A stretch of DNA of 64,000 nucleotides from positions 1 to 64,000 of the forward strand of contig NZ_LZZW01000033.1 of NCBI RefSeq assembly GCF_014170375.1. The letters are read 5' to 3'. Of this stretch, positions 1-8,223 are shown piece by piece. Every line of letters begins with the position of its first letter. The first letter of the stretch is position 1. The position numbers were made by a program, and so were the translations under genes. This DNA is from Variovorax sp. UMC13 (GTDB lineage Bacteria > Pseudomonadota > Gammaproteobacteria > Burkholderiales > Burkholderiaceae_C). The notes under the pieces are model-generated. The model made no database searches and was not told the origin of the DNA. It saw only the letters and a program-made list of their open reading frames with translations.

Positions 1-739
1 CCAATGCCAGGCCGGCGCCGCCGCCGCCCGCGCCGTCCCACATCGTGGAGCCGCCCGCGCCGCCGGTGACCGTGTGGCCCGCGGTGTCGACGGTCGCGCT
101 CGCGCCCGTCAGCACCAGGCCGCCGCCACCGCCACCACCACCGCCCGAGTAGACGATGGCCGGCGGCGGGTTCGCGCCGGCCGTGCCGGTGAGGTCGCTG
201 CCCAGCGTCACAGACGCGCTGGCGTTCACGGTGCCCGCGCCGCCGGCGCCGCCCGGGCTGCCGTTGGAGGTGGAGAACGCGCCGCCACCGCCGCCGCCAC
301 CGCCTGCGCTCAGGTCGGATCCGCCAGCCGCACCGCCGCCCGCGCCGCTGGCGGCGCTGTTGCTGCCGCCCGCCGTGCCGGCCTGGGCGGGCGTGCCGAA
401 CTGCGCACCCGCACCGCCGTTGCCGCCCAGCCCGGGATCGGGGTCGGTGGAATAGCCACCGGCGCCACCGCCGCCACCGCCGGCCAGCCCGCCCGCACCG
501 CCCTGACCTTCATCACGGTCAGCCCGGCTGCCGTTGCCGCCGCCGGAAACAATCGTGGTCTGCGCCTGCACGCTGCGGATGGGAAGGGCCGAGACGGCCA
601 GCACTGCGGCCAACGCAACCACATTAATCGCGAAGGCGGCGCTCGAACCATATTTCGGCGAACGCAAAGAATGAGTCGGCTCAGAACCAAGTCGGCCACT
701 GTCGGCCTGCACGCAAGGGAGGGAATGAATTTTTTTCAT
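1..739 (-). CDS. Glycine-rich autotransporter-like surface protein (5' part only)
   Basis: An open frame on the minus strand begins at the ATG at 739 and runs off the window, so only about 246 residues are visible. It starts MKKIHSLPC, followed by an extended N-terminus and a hydrophobic segment (roughly residues 36-55) ending near VQAQ, which looks like a long signal peptide. After that the protein is almost entirely Gly/Ala/Ser/Asn with GGAGG and GGGGGG runs, as in passenger domains of large autotransporter adhesins. Because the frame has no stop here it is easily missed; the Pro/Arg/Ala-rich frames on both strands are its shadows. The translocator domain is outside the window, so the autotransporter call is inference. 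Confidence 0.7.
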   Translation of the reverse strand, partial: MKKIHSLPCVQADSGRLGSEPTHSLRSPKYGSSAAFAINVVALAAVLAVSALPIRSVQAQTTIVSGGGNGSRADRDEGQGGAGGLAGGGGGGAGGYSTDPDPGLGGNGGAGAQFGTPAQAGTAGGSNSAASGAGGGAAGGSDLSAGGGGGGGGAFSTSNGSPGGAGGAGTVNASASVTLGSDLTGTAGANPPPAIVYSGGGGGGGGGLVLTGASATVDTAGHTVTGGAGGSTMWDGAGGGGAGLAL

Positions 740-1081
740 GTTTCACAAGACGCACCGAAATGGGGCGATATGTGAGAATAGTAAAACATTAATACTACTT
801 GTTAAGTAAGTATCCAGTACTTTTGGCGTAGGAGAAAACCTACCTTCACAAAGAGCAGCCCTAGGGCCGATGCCCAAGACCGGTATCTGACCAAGCTTCA
901 CTCACCGGCACGCATCGCTGCAACATGACCAATAACCCATCGCTGGGGGCTCTATTACACGAAGCCCACCCACCCCGTACGACGGTGTCTTGTCTACGTC
1001 AGACAAAGGACCGAGATTGAGATCAGTCTCGCGGCGGCTGGGGGTGTCCGAAAGCCCTCGGTTCCGAGCAGGGCTCATGCG
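740..1081. other. Intergenic region upstream of the autotransporter-like gene
   Basis: No gene is visible. The stretch is AT-richer near 770-830. It holds the inverted repeat at 828-843 (listed separately) and a second one, TTGTCT-N5-AGACAA, at 990-1006. The latter has no T-run after it, so it is not an obvious terminator. Confidence 0.5.
828..843. promoter_or_regulatory. Inverted repeat GTAGG-N6-CCTAC, candidate NarL/FixJ-type operator
   Basis: The sequence reads GTAGGAGAAAACCTAC, a 5-bp perfect dyad with a 6-bp spacer, centred about 95 bp upstream of the autotransporter-like ATG at 739. Sites of TAGGA/TCCTA type are typical of NarL/FixJ/RcsB-family response regulators. No such regulator gene lies in this window. 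The dyad is seen; the operator role is inference. Confidence 0.3.
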
Positions 1082-1303
1082 TCAGCGGATGTCCAGCATT
1101 TCCCGGTGACCTTTTTCGGTGACCGCCACCACCTTGGCGTAGGGGACCTCCCCTGGCACCGCTTCTTCCGGAATCTGTGCGATGACGAGACCGGCGGCGC
1201 GTAGCAGCCTGATGGAATCGATCTCCTTTTTCCGGTAGGCGACTCTTGGCAGCGGCGCGCTGGCGACTTCCTTCAAATATTCCACGGCCGTGTTGTCCTC
1301 CAT
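1082..1303 (-). CDS. Small hypothetical protein (73 aa)
   Basis: The ATG at 1303 opens a 73-residue frame starting MEDNTAVEYLKE and ending at the stop at 1082. It has a normal mix of charged and hydrophobic residues, unlike the frames around it, and a short-helix pattern with many Glu/Lys/Arg. It resembles small cytoplasmic proteins of unknown function. A longer frame through the same stop (to 1657) runs antisense through the IS66 relic and is not needed. It sits just left of the IS66 relic. Function is not recognised. Confidence 0.5.
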   Translation of the reverse strand: MEDNTAVEYLKEVASAPLPRVAYRKKEIDSIRLLRAAGLVIAQIPEEAVPGEVPYAKVVAVTEKGHREMLDIR

Positions 1304-1386
1304 TGAATCCGGCCGAAGATACTGGCGAGGGAGGGCCTTTTGTCGGCCTTCAGGCTTAAGAAGTTGTCGGAAAAATCTGATGGAAA

Positions 1387-1791
1387 GTAAGCGGCCATTC
1401 GCCCCACTCGAGTAGATCCGCTGGCTAACGATGCTGTCCAGTTGACTTCTAACTGGACAGTTATGGACGTGAACCCGAAGTCGCGGCGCAGACACAGCGC
1501 TGAGTTCAAGGCACAACTTATGGCCGCGTGCGCGGAGCCTGGTGCCACGGTTGCGGCGGTAGCTCGAGCCTTCGGCCTGAACGACAACCTCGTTCACAAC
1601 TGGCGGCGCGGTCGCGGCTGCGCGGGCGCTTCCAAGACCATCGGCACACCGCTGCATGAATAAGCGCCGGAGCTTGTTGCGCTGTCACTGCCTTCATCGC
1701 CGCCGCCCCCAGCACCGGCGCCGGCGGTCGCTCCGAGGGGATCCGTCTCGAGTTCAAGCGTGGGGCGATCGGCGTAAGCGTGACGTGGCGC
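1387..1791 (+). mobile_element. IS66-family relic, left end only
   Basis: The left end GTAAGCGGCCATTCGCCCC at 1387 matches the type of terminus seen on the intact IS66 element at 46774 (GTAAGCGTCC). It is followed by the first ORF of an IS66 element. The relic is cut at 1791, exactly where IS3-family copy 1 begins, and the remaining 2 kb of IS66 is not found on the other side of that copy. A 10-bp perfect hairpin (CTGTCCAGTT, 7-nt loop, AACTGGACAG, 1434-1460) lies just before the ORF. Confidence 0.75.
1463..1791 (+). pseudogene. IS66 tnpA-like ORF, broken
   Basis: The frame starts at the ATG at 1463. It contains RRRHSAEFKAQLMAACAEPG and an HTH with NLVHNWRR, closely matching the intact IS66 tnpA at 48856-49209 (NLVHKWRR). 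It is broken by a stop at 1661-1663 (probably Tyr to stop). It reads on in frame through a Pro/Ala linker, then shifts frame near 1735 into the conserved C-terminal EFKRGAIGVSVTW. The gene is truncated by IS copy 1 at 1791. It cannot make a working protein. Confidence 0.75.
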
Positions 1792-1894
1792 TGAGCTGGC
1801 CCTTTGAATGACAGGACACGGTCTATCGCTTATCTTTAAAGATAGGAGTAGGACTGTGAGTACGACTAGGAATACGGATACCGTCGAAGTGATC

Positions 1895-2248
1895 ATGAGG
1901 GACCAGCGCCGCAGGCGCTGGTCCCTTGCAGAGAAGGCCGCGCTGGTTCGTCGAAGCTACGAACCTGGCATGAGCGTGTCGCTCGTCGCACGCCAGGAAG
2001 GCGTTGCCGCCAGCCTGCTGTTCCAGTGGCGCAAGCTGGAGCGGCAAGGGGCGCTGACGGCTGTATCGGCGGGCGAGGCTGTGGTGCCGGCTTCGGAACT
2101 GGCAGCCGCTCGTGCCGAGATCGCCAAGCTACAGCGCGTGCTTGGCAAGAAGACGCTAGAGAACGAGATCCTCAAGGAAGCCGTGGAGTACGCTGCAGAA
2201 AAAAAGTGGATTGCGCGCTCGCCCTTGCTGGCCGGGGACGGCCAGTGA
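1895..2248 (+). CDS. IS3-family transposase OrfA (HTH)
   Basis: OrfA carries an N-terminal helix-turn-helix ([20 protein letters not shown], then [19 protein letters not shown]) and a C-terminal leucine-rich coiled coil ([22 protein letters not shown]), the usual layout for this family. It binds the element's ends and, by frameshifting, gives the OrfAB transposase. The ATG at 1895 is preferred because homologues begin with the basic MRDQRRRR stretch; an upstream ATG at 1808 lies within the terminal-repeat region. Confidence 0.85.
   Translation: MRDQRRRRWSLAEKAALVRRSYEPGMSVSLVARQEGVAASLLFQWRKLERQGALTAVSAGEAVVPASELAAARAEIAKLQRVLGKKTLENEILKEAVEYAAEKKWIARSPLLAGDGQ
2199..2206 (+). promoter_or_regulatory. 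A7G slippery site for programmed -1 frameshift
   Basis: Seven A's followed by G (2199-2206) lie near the 3' end of orfA. The orfB frame is exactly -1 relative to orfA and open across this point. This is the standard arrangement for making the OrfAB fusion transposase in IS3-family elements. Confidence 0.75.
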
Positions 2249-3138
2249 AGGCCGTCTGCCAGGCCCTGGGGTTGGCGCGCTCGAACATTCATCGCTTGCA
2301 AGCTCGCCCCGAGTCCTGGATCGACGCCCGGACACGACGCACGGCGCCTGTAACCGCCGTGGCCTTGCTCGACGAGATTAAGGCCCAGATCATCGAGTTG
2401 CCGACCTATGGCTACCGGCGTGCCTGCGCATTGGTGAACCGGCATCGAGCCACCACCGGTGCGCCGCGAGTGAACGCCAAGCGCATCTACCGCGTGATGG
2501 CGGCTCATGCATTGCTGCTACCGAAGGCGCCGAGACGGCGCCAGTCCAGCCGGCCCCATGAAGGCAAGGTAGCCGTCGCGCACAGCGACATGCGCTGGTG
2601 CTCGGACGGCTTCGAGATCAAGTGTGATTCGGGGCAGACCGTGACCGCGACCTTCACCAAGGACTGCTGCGACCGCGAGATCCTGGCCTATCGGGCATGG
2701 GAGGGCAAAGGGCTGCCGGGCGAGCCGGTGCGCGAAATGCTCATCGAGGCCGTGGAGAAGCGCTTCGGCGGCGTCGAGGGTGTTCCCAGTACCCACGCCT
2801 TGGAATTCCTCTCGGACAACGGAGGCGCGTACATCGCGGCCGAGACCCGGCAGATCGCTCGACAACTGGGCCTGAAGCCAGTGAACACGCCTGTGTGCAG
2901 CCCGCAGAGCAACGGCATGGCTGAGAGCTTCGTCAACACCTTCAAGCGCGACTACGTCAGCCGCATGGACCTCGCCAATGCGAAAACGGTGATGGCGCAG
3001 ATGGCCGCGGCCTTCGAGCACTTCAATGAGGTGCGCCCGCACTCGGCATTGAAGATGAAATCACCCAGGGAGTTCAGGCAGCATCGCGCTGCCCAACAGC
3101 GTCTTGCTCACATCGAGCAGGCGCTACATTGCGAATAG
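2247..3138 (+). CDS. IS3-family transposase OrfB (DDE integrase domain)
   Basis: The rve-type integrase frame is open from 2026 to 3138; OrfB proper begins near the GTG at 2246-2248, overlapping the orfA stop. It contains the HTH_21-like segment (LPTYGYRRACALVNR) and the three acidic catalytic residues: first D in HSDMRWCSDGFE, second D in FLSDNGGAYI, and E in NGMAESFVNTFKRDYV. The C-terminal FEHFNEVRPHSALKMKSPREF is typical. This copy appears intact; the Trp codon at 2317-2319 is a stop in copy 2. Confidence 0.88.
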
Positions 3139-3177
3139 CCCGTGTCCTGAAATACGGGGGCAAGATCAACCAATCCC

Positions 3178-3572
3178 AGAAAAAGAGAAGCCCAATGGGG
3201 ACCTTTCCTGGGTTCGCTATCTCGCCGCAACCCTACTCTCAGCTTCGATGCTAGGAGTCTGGACGCCGAGACCCCGACGCTGCGTGCGATGCGAGCCTGT
3301 AGCATCCGGCGCTTGCGCAGTTCGATGATGAGCGAAGCCTTGGCGGAATCGATAGCCCTGGGAGAGGGTGTGGGCCTGGACGATGTCTTCACACGCGCGG
3401 CCTCACCACCGGCCAGATAACGGCCAAGCTACTTCCTGGCCGTCGCGGCGGTGACGCCGTGCGCGGCCGCAGCGCGGACAGCATCGAGGCGCCCGCGCGG
3501 TCATCTGCTTGACCATCTCGACTCGGCCGGCAAAGGTAAGTCGGGCATCTACAGCCGCGCCGCCCGGGCTTG
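3178..3572 (-). pseudogene. IS481-family transposase N-terminal relic
   Basis: Read on the minus strand, the segment gives ARLTFAGRVEMVKQ, then AAAHGVTAATARK, a stop (Trp to TAG at 3429-3431), then LGRYLAGGEAARVKTSSRPT, and later SLIIELRKRRMLQARIARSVGVSAS. This is the N-terminal double-HTH part of IS481-type transposases. The RVEMVKQ part and the HGVTA part are out of register, so there is also a frameshift. The relic is cut at its 3' side by IS copy 1 (3168); no catalytic domain remains. It separates the IS from operon A. Confidence 0.65.
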
Positions 3573-3646
3573 GTGCCTAATGTGATGCTAGGTACGTTTG
3601 GCAGCCTTTCTAGTTACCACCCAGCCCCACCCCATCAGTGCTCTGT

Positions 3647-4801
3647 TCAACGCGCAGCATCCCGAATCATGTTTCGAGCAATCACCAACTGCTGGATTTG
3701 GCTCGTCCCCTCGTATAGTCTGAACAGCCGCACATCGCGGTAGAAGCGTTCGATGCCATGATCGGCCACATAGCCCGAGCCGCCGAAGATCTGCACTGCG
3801 CGGTCGGCCACGCGGCCGCACATCTCCGACGCAAAGAGCTTGCAGCATGAAGCCTCTGTGGCCACGTTCTCGCCGTTGTCCCGCCGGCGCGCAGCATCGA
3901 CCACCATGCATCGAGCCGCATACACTTCCATGCGGCTGTCGGCCAGCATGGCCTGCACCAGCTGGAACTCCGCGATCGGCTGACCGAACTGCTTGCGTTC
4001 CACCGCATACGCCAGCGCGTCTGCAAGCATGCGCTCGGCCACGCCCACGCAGATCGCCGCGATGTGGATGCGGCCTTTCTCGAGCACCTTCATCGCAGTT
4101 TTGAAGCCCATACCCTCCTTGCCGCCGATGATGTTGGCGGCTGGCACGCGGCAGTTCTCGAAGATCACGTCGGCCGTATGCGCGCCGCGTTGTCCCATCT
4201 TCTTGTCTGGCTTTCCGATAGTTATGCCAGGCGTGTCGCGTTCGACGATGAAGGCCGACACGCCGCCCGCCCCCTTGTTGGCCGGGTCGGTGCGTGCCAT
4301 GAGCGTGAAAAGGCCCGCATGCGGCGCGTTGGTGATGAAGCGTTTGGTGCCGTTGACCACATAGTGATCGCCTTCGAGTCGTGCCGTGGTACGCAACGAA
4401 GCGGCGTCGGAGCCGGCCTCGGGCTCAGTCAGTGCGAAAGATGCGATCAGGTCGCCGCTGGCCAGCAATGGAAGGTACTTGTCCTTCTGCGCCGTCGTGC
4501 CGTCGATCAGGATGCCCTGCGAGCCGATGCCAACCGTGGTGCCAAACAGGGAACGAAAGGCCGGCGAGGTGCGCCCCATCTCGAACATCACCAGCGACTC
4601 CTCCTCCATCGTCAGGCCCAGGCCGCCGTAGTTCTCCGGCACGGTGAGCCCGAACAGACCCATGTTTTTCATAGCGCGCACGATGTCCTGCGGAATCTCG
4701 TCGGTGTCGGCCACCTCCTGCTCGGCGGGCACCAGACGTTCCTGAACGAAGCGGCGCACGCTGTCGAGCAAGGCATTGAGGGTCTCGGGGTCGCGGATCA
4801 T
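3647..4801 (-). CDS. Acyl-CoA dehydrogenase (MCAD/SCAD type)
   Basis: This 384-residue FAD enzyme would oxidise an acyl-CoA to the 2-enoyl-CoA and pass electrons to ETF. Visible are the N-terminal helical domain (FGLTVPENYGGLGL), the middle beta domain (SFALTEPEAGSDAASLRTTA, GTKRFITNA), and the C-terminal domain with RKQFGQPIAEFQ and the catalytic glutamate in YEGTSQIQQLV (about residue 364). The start is the ATG at 4801, with AGGAGA just upstream; an upstream extension of the frame to 5023 overlaps the lyase gene and is rejected. It is the last gene of operon A. A related dehydrogenase accompanies itaconate genes in Pseudomonas, but the substrate here is not known. Confidence 0.88.
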   Translation of the reverse strand: MIRDPETLNALLDSVRRFVQERLVPAEQEVADTDEIPQDIVRAMKNMGLFGLTVPENYGGLGLTMEEESLVMFEMGRTSPAFRSLFGTTVGIGSQGILIDGTTAQKDKYLPLLASGDLIASFALTEPEAGSDAASLRTTARLEGDHYVVNGTKRFITNAPHAGLFTLMARTDPANKGAGGVSAFIVERDTPGITIGKPDKKMGQRGAHTADVIFENCRVPAANIIGGKEGMGFKTAMKVLEKGRIHIAAICVGVAERMLADALAYAVERKQFGQPIAEFQLVQAMLADSRMEVYAARCMVVDAARRRDNGENVATEASCCKLFASEMCGRVADRAVQIFGGSGYVADHGIERFYRDVRLFRLYEGTSQIQQLVIARNMIRDAAR

Positions 4802-4815
4802 GTCGTCTCCTGGGT

Positions 4816-5646
4816 CTATTGAATGGAAGAAGAAAGTCGCGCACGTGCGAGCAGTGCCTCGGCGCGAAGAATCACGGGTCGGTCGACCATCGCGCCATCG
4901 AGTGCCACAGCCGCACCACCCGCAGCAGCTGCGGCGGCTAGCGTGCGACGCGCGGAGTCGATCTGCGCGGTCGTTGGCGCAAAGGCTGCATGCACCGCGG
5001 CCACCTGGCGCGGATGGATGCACAGCTTTGCGCCGAAGCCCAGCCGTCGGGACCGGCTGCTTTCGGCGTACACGCGCGCAGCGTCGTCCAGTGCGGTACT
5101 GACACCGTCAACAGGCGACGCGATGCCTGCCAGTCTGCTGTGCAGGACCAGTTGCGAGCGGAAGAACAGCAGTTCCTCGTCCTCGCCGTCGATACCTAGG
5201 TCGAGCTGGAAGTCGATGCTGCCAAACACCAGCCGTTGCACGCCAGGCGCGCGAGCGATGGCCAGCGACGCCGCGATGCCGTTGGCGCTCTCAATCAAGG
5301 GCAACAGAGCGCACCCCGGCAACGCCAGCCCCAGCGCCGTCAGGTGGGCGGGCTGCTCGGCCTTGGGCAGCATCAAGGCTGGTGCGCCCATGGCACAGGC
5401 CTGTACGTCGGCCGCATGCCACGGCGTGTCATACGCGTTGAGGCGGACTACGATCGATGTGCCGACCGCTGCACCCGCACGCCGTGCGCGCAGCCACTGC
5501 GCAACCGAAGCGCGGGCAGTCGGCTTGTCGGCATCGGGCACCGCGTCTTCCAAGTCCAGCACCACCGCATCGGCGCCCGAAGCCATGGCCTTGTCAAAGC
5601 GCTCGGGCCGGTTGCCCGGCACGAAGAGATAGCTGCACGCGTTCAC
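4816..5646 (-). CDS. HpcH/HpaI aldolase / CitE-like CoA-ester lyase
   Basis: The gene encodes 276 residues from a GTG at 5646; that GTG overlaps the stop of the upstream MmgE/PrpD gene, and VNACSYLFVPGNRPERF is the normal start of this family. TIM-barrel landmarks are VVLDLEDAVPDADK (Mg-binding acidic residues), VVRLNAYDT, LMLPKAEQ, LLPLIESANGI, FGSIDFQLDLG and GFGAKLCIHPRQV. The family includes citramalyl-CoA lyase, malyl-CoA lyase and CitE, which cleave 3-hydroxy dicarboxyl-CoA to acetyl-CoA plus an oxoacid. With the nearby hydratase-like and CoA-transferase genes, a (S)-citramalyl-CoA lyase role (to acetyl-CoA and pyruvate) is the best guess. Confidence 0.83.
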   Translation of the reverse strand: MNACSYLFVPGNRPERFDKAMASGADAVVLDLEDAVPDADKPTARASVAQWLRARRAGAAVGTSIVVRLNAYDTPWHAADVQACAMGAPALMLPKAEQPAHLTALGLALPGCALLPLIESANGIAASLAIARAPGVQRLVFGSIDFQLDLGIDGEDEELLFFRSQLVLHSRLAGIASPVDGVSTALDDAARVYAESSRSRRLGFGAKLCIHPRQVAAVHAAFAPTTAQIDSARRTLAAAAAAGGAAVALDGAMVDRPVILRAEALLARARLSSSIQ

Positions 5647-7004
5647 GGCAGCAGCGCCGACACGTGCGGCCAGTCGACCAGTGTCCAAACGCGTGCGATG
5701 GCGGCCTCCATCTCGGCCGCACTTGCGCCCTGCGCATAGGCGCCCAGCTGGCGCGCCTTCGTCTCGATCTCGTTTCGCTGCAGCGTGTTGCCGGGATCGC
5801 CCTTTGGTTCATCCACGCGGCCGTGCAGACAACGGCCGTCGTGGGTCCGCACCTCGACCTTGCCAATCCAGCGTTGCGGGTAGGCCGCATCAACTTCGGA
5901 GTCGAGCTGCATGCGTACTTTGCGTCGTATCTCGACCACGCGTGCGTCGAGGAAGTGAGCATCGAACTCGGCCAGTCCAGCGCGGTCGAAGACCGCGATC
6001 AGCCCGAGCACCGTGCCCATCGAGAACTTGCTTTGATGCACGGTCTGCGGCTCGACCACCGGCCCGAGGACGTCGATCGCGCCCTGGTGGACGAACGTCG
6101 TCACCTGCACGAGATCGGTCGACTGCAGCCCGTTCCTGCGCATCACCTGCTGCAGCGCATCGGCTGCCGGATGCGTGTGGCGGCACGAGGCGTGGAACTT
6201 GAACGAAGTTTCCGCCAGCGCCCAACGCGTGCCCAGGCGATCTGTCAGCCGTGTGGGATCGGCATCTCGGGACAGGCCCGCGCCCATGCCTTGGGCGCCT
6301 TCGAGGATGCGCCGCGCACCCGTGAAGCCTTCGCGCGCCAGGTACGCCGCCGCGAGGCCGTCGGCAGCGGCCTTGGCCGTGTGCAGTTGCTTCGAGTCCG
6401 CGGCGTCGCGCAGGAATTCCCACAGACCTGCGGCCTGCGTGCCGGCCGAACCGAACGCATGGAGCATGCGCACCGCGTCGAGCCCGAGCAGCCGGCCGAC
6501 AGCCGCGGCCGCCGCGACGGTGCCAGCCGTGGCGGTGGTGTGGAAGATCCGGTAATGCGATCGGCCCAGGAACTCACCCACGCGAATACCGACCTCATAG
6601 CCCGCAACCGATGCCACAAGCAAGTCGCGGCCCGAGGCTCCGATCGCCTGTGCCACCGCCAACACCGGCGGGAACACCACCGCCGCCGGATGGAATACAG
6701 AGCCGTTGTGCACGTCGTCCTGCTCGGCCACATGTGAGGCCGCCGCATTGACCATGGCCGCGAACATCGGGGTGGTCCGCGTGCGCGAGATCAACACCTC
6801 GCTCGGACCGGCAGTCGGCCCCATCGCCCGCGCGAATCCCGCGATGGCCTCGACTGGTCGCGAGCCCTTGCCCGCCAACGTAGAACCAAACCAGTCGAGG
6901 AACAGGTCTTCCGTACGACGCAGCACCGGCGCCGGAATGTCCTCGAAACGGAGGCTGGCGGCGAACGCGGCGAGAACGCGCGACGGATGGTCTTGCTCAG
7001 TCAT
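5643..7004 (-). CDS. MmgE/PrpD family protein
   Basis: The product has 453 residues, the normal length for the family. Typical features are the N-terminal RRTEDLFLDWFGSTLAG, NAAASHVAEQDDVHNGSVFHPAAVVFPPVLAVAQ, GTVAAAAAVGRLLGLD, and KFHASCRHTHPAADAL. The family contains 2-methylcitrate dehydratase (PrpD) and cis-aconitate decarboxylase, and homologues of unknown function sit inside itaconate-degradation clusters. It is co-transcribed with the lyase (4-nt overlap) and lies just below the acyl-CoA dehydrogenase at 7019. The reaction here cannot be read from the sequence; a hydratase or decarboxylase acting on a branched di- or tricarboxylate is likely. Confidence 0.85.
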   Translation of the reverse strand: MTEQDHPSRVLAAFAASLRFEDIPAPVLRRTEDLFLDWFGSTLAGKGSRPVEAIAGFARAMGPTAGPSEVLISRTRTTPMFAAMVNAAASHVAEQDDVHNGSVFHPAAVVFPPVLAVAQAIGASGRDLLVASVAGYEVGIRVGEFLGRSHYRIFHTTATAGTVAAAAAVGRLLGLDAVRMLHAFGSAGTQAAGLWEFLRDAADSKQLHTAKAAADGLAAAYLAREGFTGARRILEGAQGMGAGLSRDADPTRLTDRLGTRWALAETSFKFHASCRHTHPAADALQQVMRRNGLQSTDLVQVTTFVHQGAIDVLGPVVEPQTVHQSKFSMGTVLGLIAVFDRAGLAEFDAHFLDARVVEIRRKVRMQLDSEVDAAYPQRWIGKVEVRTHDGRCLHGRVDEPKGDPGNTLQRNEIETKARQLGAYAQGASAAEMEAAIARVWTLVDWPHVSALLP

Positions 7005-7018
7005 GGCAGTGCCTCTCT

Positions 7019-8179
7019 TCAGAACGAACGCGGCAACCCCAGTACGTGCTCGGCCACGTAGCTCAGGATCAGGTTGGTAGAGATGGGTGCGACCTGGTAG
7101 AGCCGCGTCTCACGGAACTTTCGCTCCACGTCGTATTCGTTGGCAAAGCCGAAGCCGCCGTGAAACTGGATGCACGCGTTGGCTGCTTCCCAGCTGGCCT
7201 TGGCCGCGAGGTACTTGGCCATATTGGCCTCGGCGCCGCAGGGCTGGTGCGCATCGAACAGCCCGCAGGCCTTCCAGCGCATCAGGTTAGCCGCCTCAAC
7301 TTCGATATAGCTCTCGGCAATGGGAAACTGAACACCTTGGTTCTGCCCGATCGGGCGGCCGAAGACCACGCGTTCGCTCACGTACTTGCTGACCTTGTCG
7401 ATAAACCAGTAGCCGTCACCGATGCACTCGGCCGCGATCAGCGTGCGCTCAGCGTTCAAGCCGTCGAGGATGTACTTGAAGCCCTTCCCCTCCTCTCCAA
7501 TCAGGTTTTCGGCCGGAATCTCGAGGTTCTCGAAGAACAGCTCGTTGGTTTCATGGTTAACCATGTTCGGGATCGGACGCACGGTCATGCCGCTCTTCTC
7601 GGCCTTGCGCAGGTCGACCATGAAGATCGATAGGCCCTCGCTCTTCTTCTTTACCTCGGCCAGCGGCGTGGTGCGCGCCAGCAGGATCATCCAGTCGGAA
7701 TGCTGCACTCGGCTGATCCATACCTTCTGTCCGTTGACAACGTAACGGTCGCCCTTCTTCACCGCAGTGGTCTTGACCTTGGTGGTGTCGGTACCAGTGG
7801 TGGGCTCGGTCACGCCCATCGACTGCAGCCGCCATTCGCCCGCAGCGATCCTGGGCAGGTACAGCTCCTTCTGCGCGCGCGAGCCGTGACGAAGCAGCGT
7901 GTTCATGTTGTACATCTGGCCGTGGCAGGCACCGGAGTTGCCGCCGCTGCGGTTGATCTCTTCCATGACCACCGAGGCTTCGGCCAGACCCAGGCCTGAG
8001 CCGCCATACTCGGTAGGGATCAAGGCGGCCATCCAGCCGGCCTTTGTGAGCGCATCGACGAAAGCCTCGGGATAGGCGCGTTCGTGGTCCACCTTGCGGT
8101 GGTACTCGGCCGGGAATTCGGCGCAGAGTGCGCGTACGGCGTCGCGGATGTCTGCGTAGCTGTCGGGAATGAAGGTCAT
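7019..8179 (-). CDS. Acyl-CoA dehydrogenase with isovaleryl-CoA-dehydrogenase-type catalytic base
   Basis: The protein has 386 residues with all three ACAD domains (IPTEYGGSGLGL; MGVTEPTTGTDTTKVKT; VNGQKVWISR; RVVFGRPIGQNQGVQF). Unlike the dehydrogenase at 3647, the C-terminal YEGT motif is replaced by YQVAPISTN, so the usual catalytic Glu is missing. A Glu does occur at about residue 244 in GLNAERTLIAAE, which aligns with the catalytic Glu of isovaleryl-CoA and long-chain dehydrogenases. This suggests a substrate that is branched or bulky near the carboxyl end. The ATG at 8179 gives the family-typical N-terminus. Confidence 0.88.
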   Translation of the reverse strand: MTFIPDSYADIRDAVRALCAEFPAEYHRKVDHERAYPEAFVDALTKAGWMAALIPTEYGGSGLGLAEASVVMEEINRSGGNSGACHGQMYNMNTLLRHGSRAQKELYLPRIAAGEWRLQSMGVTEPTTGTDTTKVKTTAVKKGDRYVVNGQKVWISRVQHSDWMILLARTTPLAEVKKKSEGLSIFMVDLRKAEKSGMTVRPIPNMVNHETNELFFENLEIPAENLIGEEGKGFKYILDGLNAERTLIAAECIGDGYWFIDKVSKYVSERVVFGRPIGQNQGVQFPIAESYIEVEAANLMRWKACGLFDAHQPCGAEANMAKYLAAKASWEAANACIQFHGGFGFANEYDVERKFRETRLYQVAPISTNLILSYVAEHVLGLPRSF

Positions 8180-8223
8180 GGGCTAGATAGGATCGATGAA
8201 ATTCGTGGGGAAAGGCCTTAGCT

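Larger units (their letters stand above)
1792..3168 (+). mobile_element. IS3-family insertion sequence, copy 1 (1,377 bp, intact)
   Basis: The ends are imperfect inverted repeats: left TGAGCTGGCCC, right complement TGATCTTGCCCC, both followed a few bases later by CAGGACACG. The element carries two overlapping ORFs joined by an A7G slippery run. An almost identical 1,377-bp copy lies at 52812-54188 in the same orientation; I see about nine base differences. No target-site duplication flanks this copy: the left flank is an IS66 relic and the right flank an IS481 relic, which suggests recombination or adjacent deletion after insertion. Gene organisation and DDE spacing suggest the IS2 group. Confidence 0.9.

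Noticed and set aside
74-775. Long plus-strand frames over the left edge (up to 233 codons)
   Set aside because: They are Ala/Arg/Pro-rich shadows of the glycine-rich minus-strand gene beginning at 739.
1787-3173. Target duplication around IS copy 1
   Set aside because: Five-base flanks (GGCGC left, ACCAA right) do not match; cross-comparison with copy 2 flanks gives no duplication either.
5457-6737. 426-codon plus-strand frame
   Set aside because: It is antisense to the MmgE/PrpD and lyase genes; Arg/His-rich with no domain. High GC leaves stops rare on the opposite strand.
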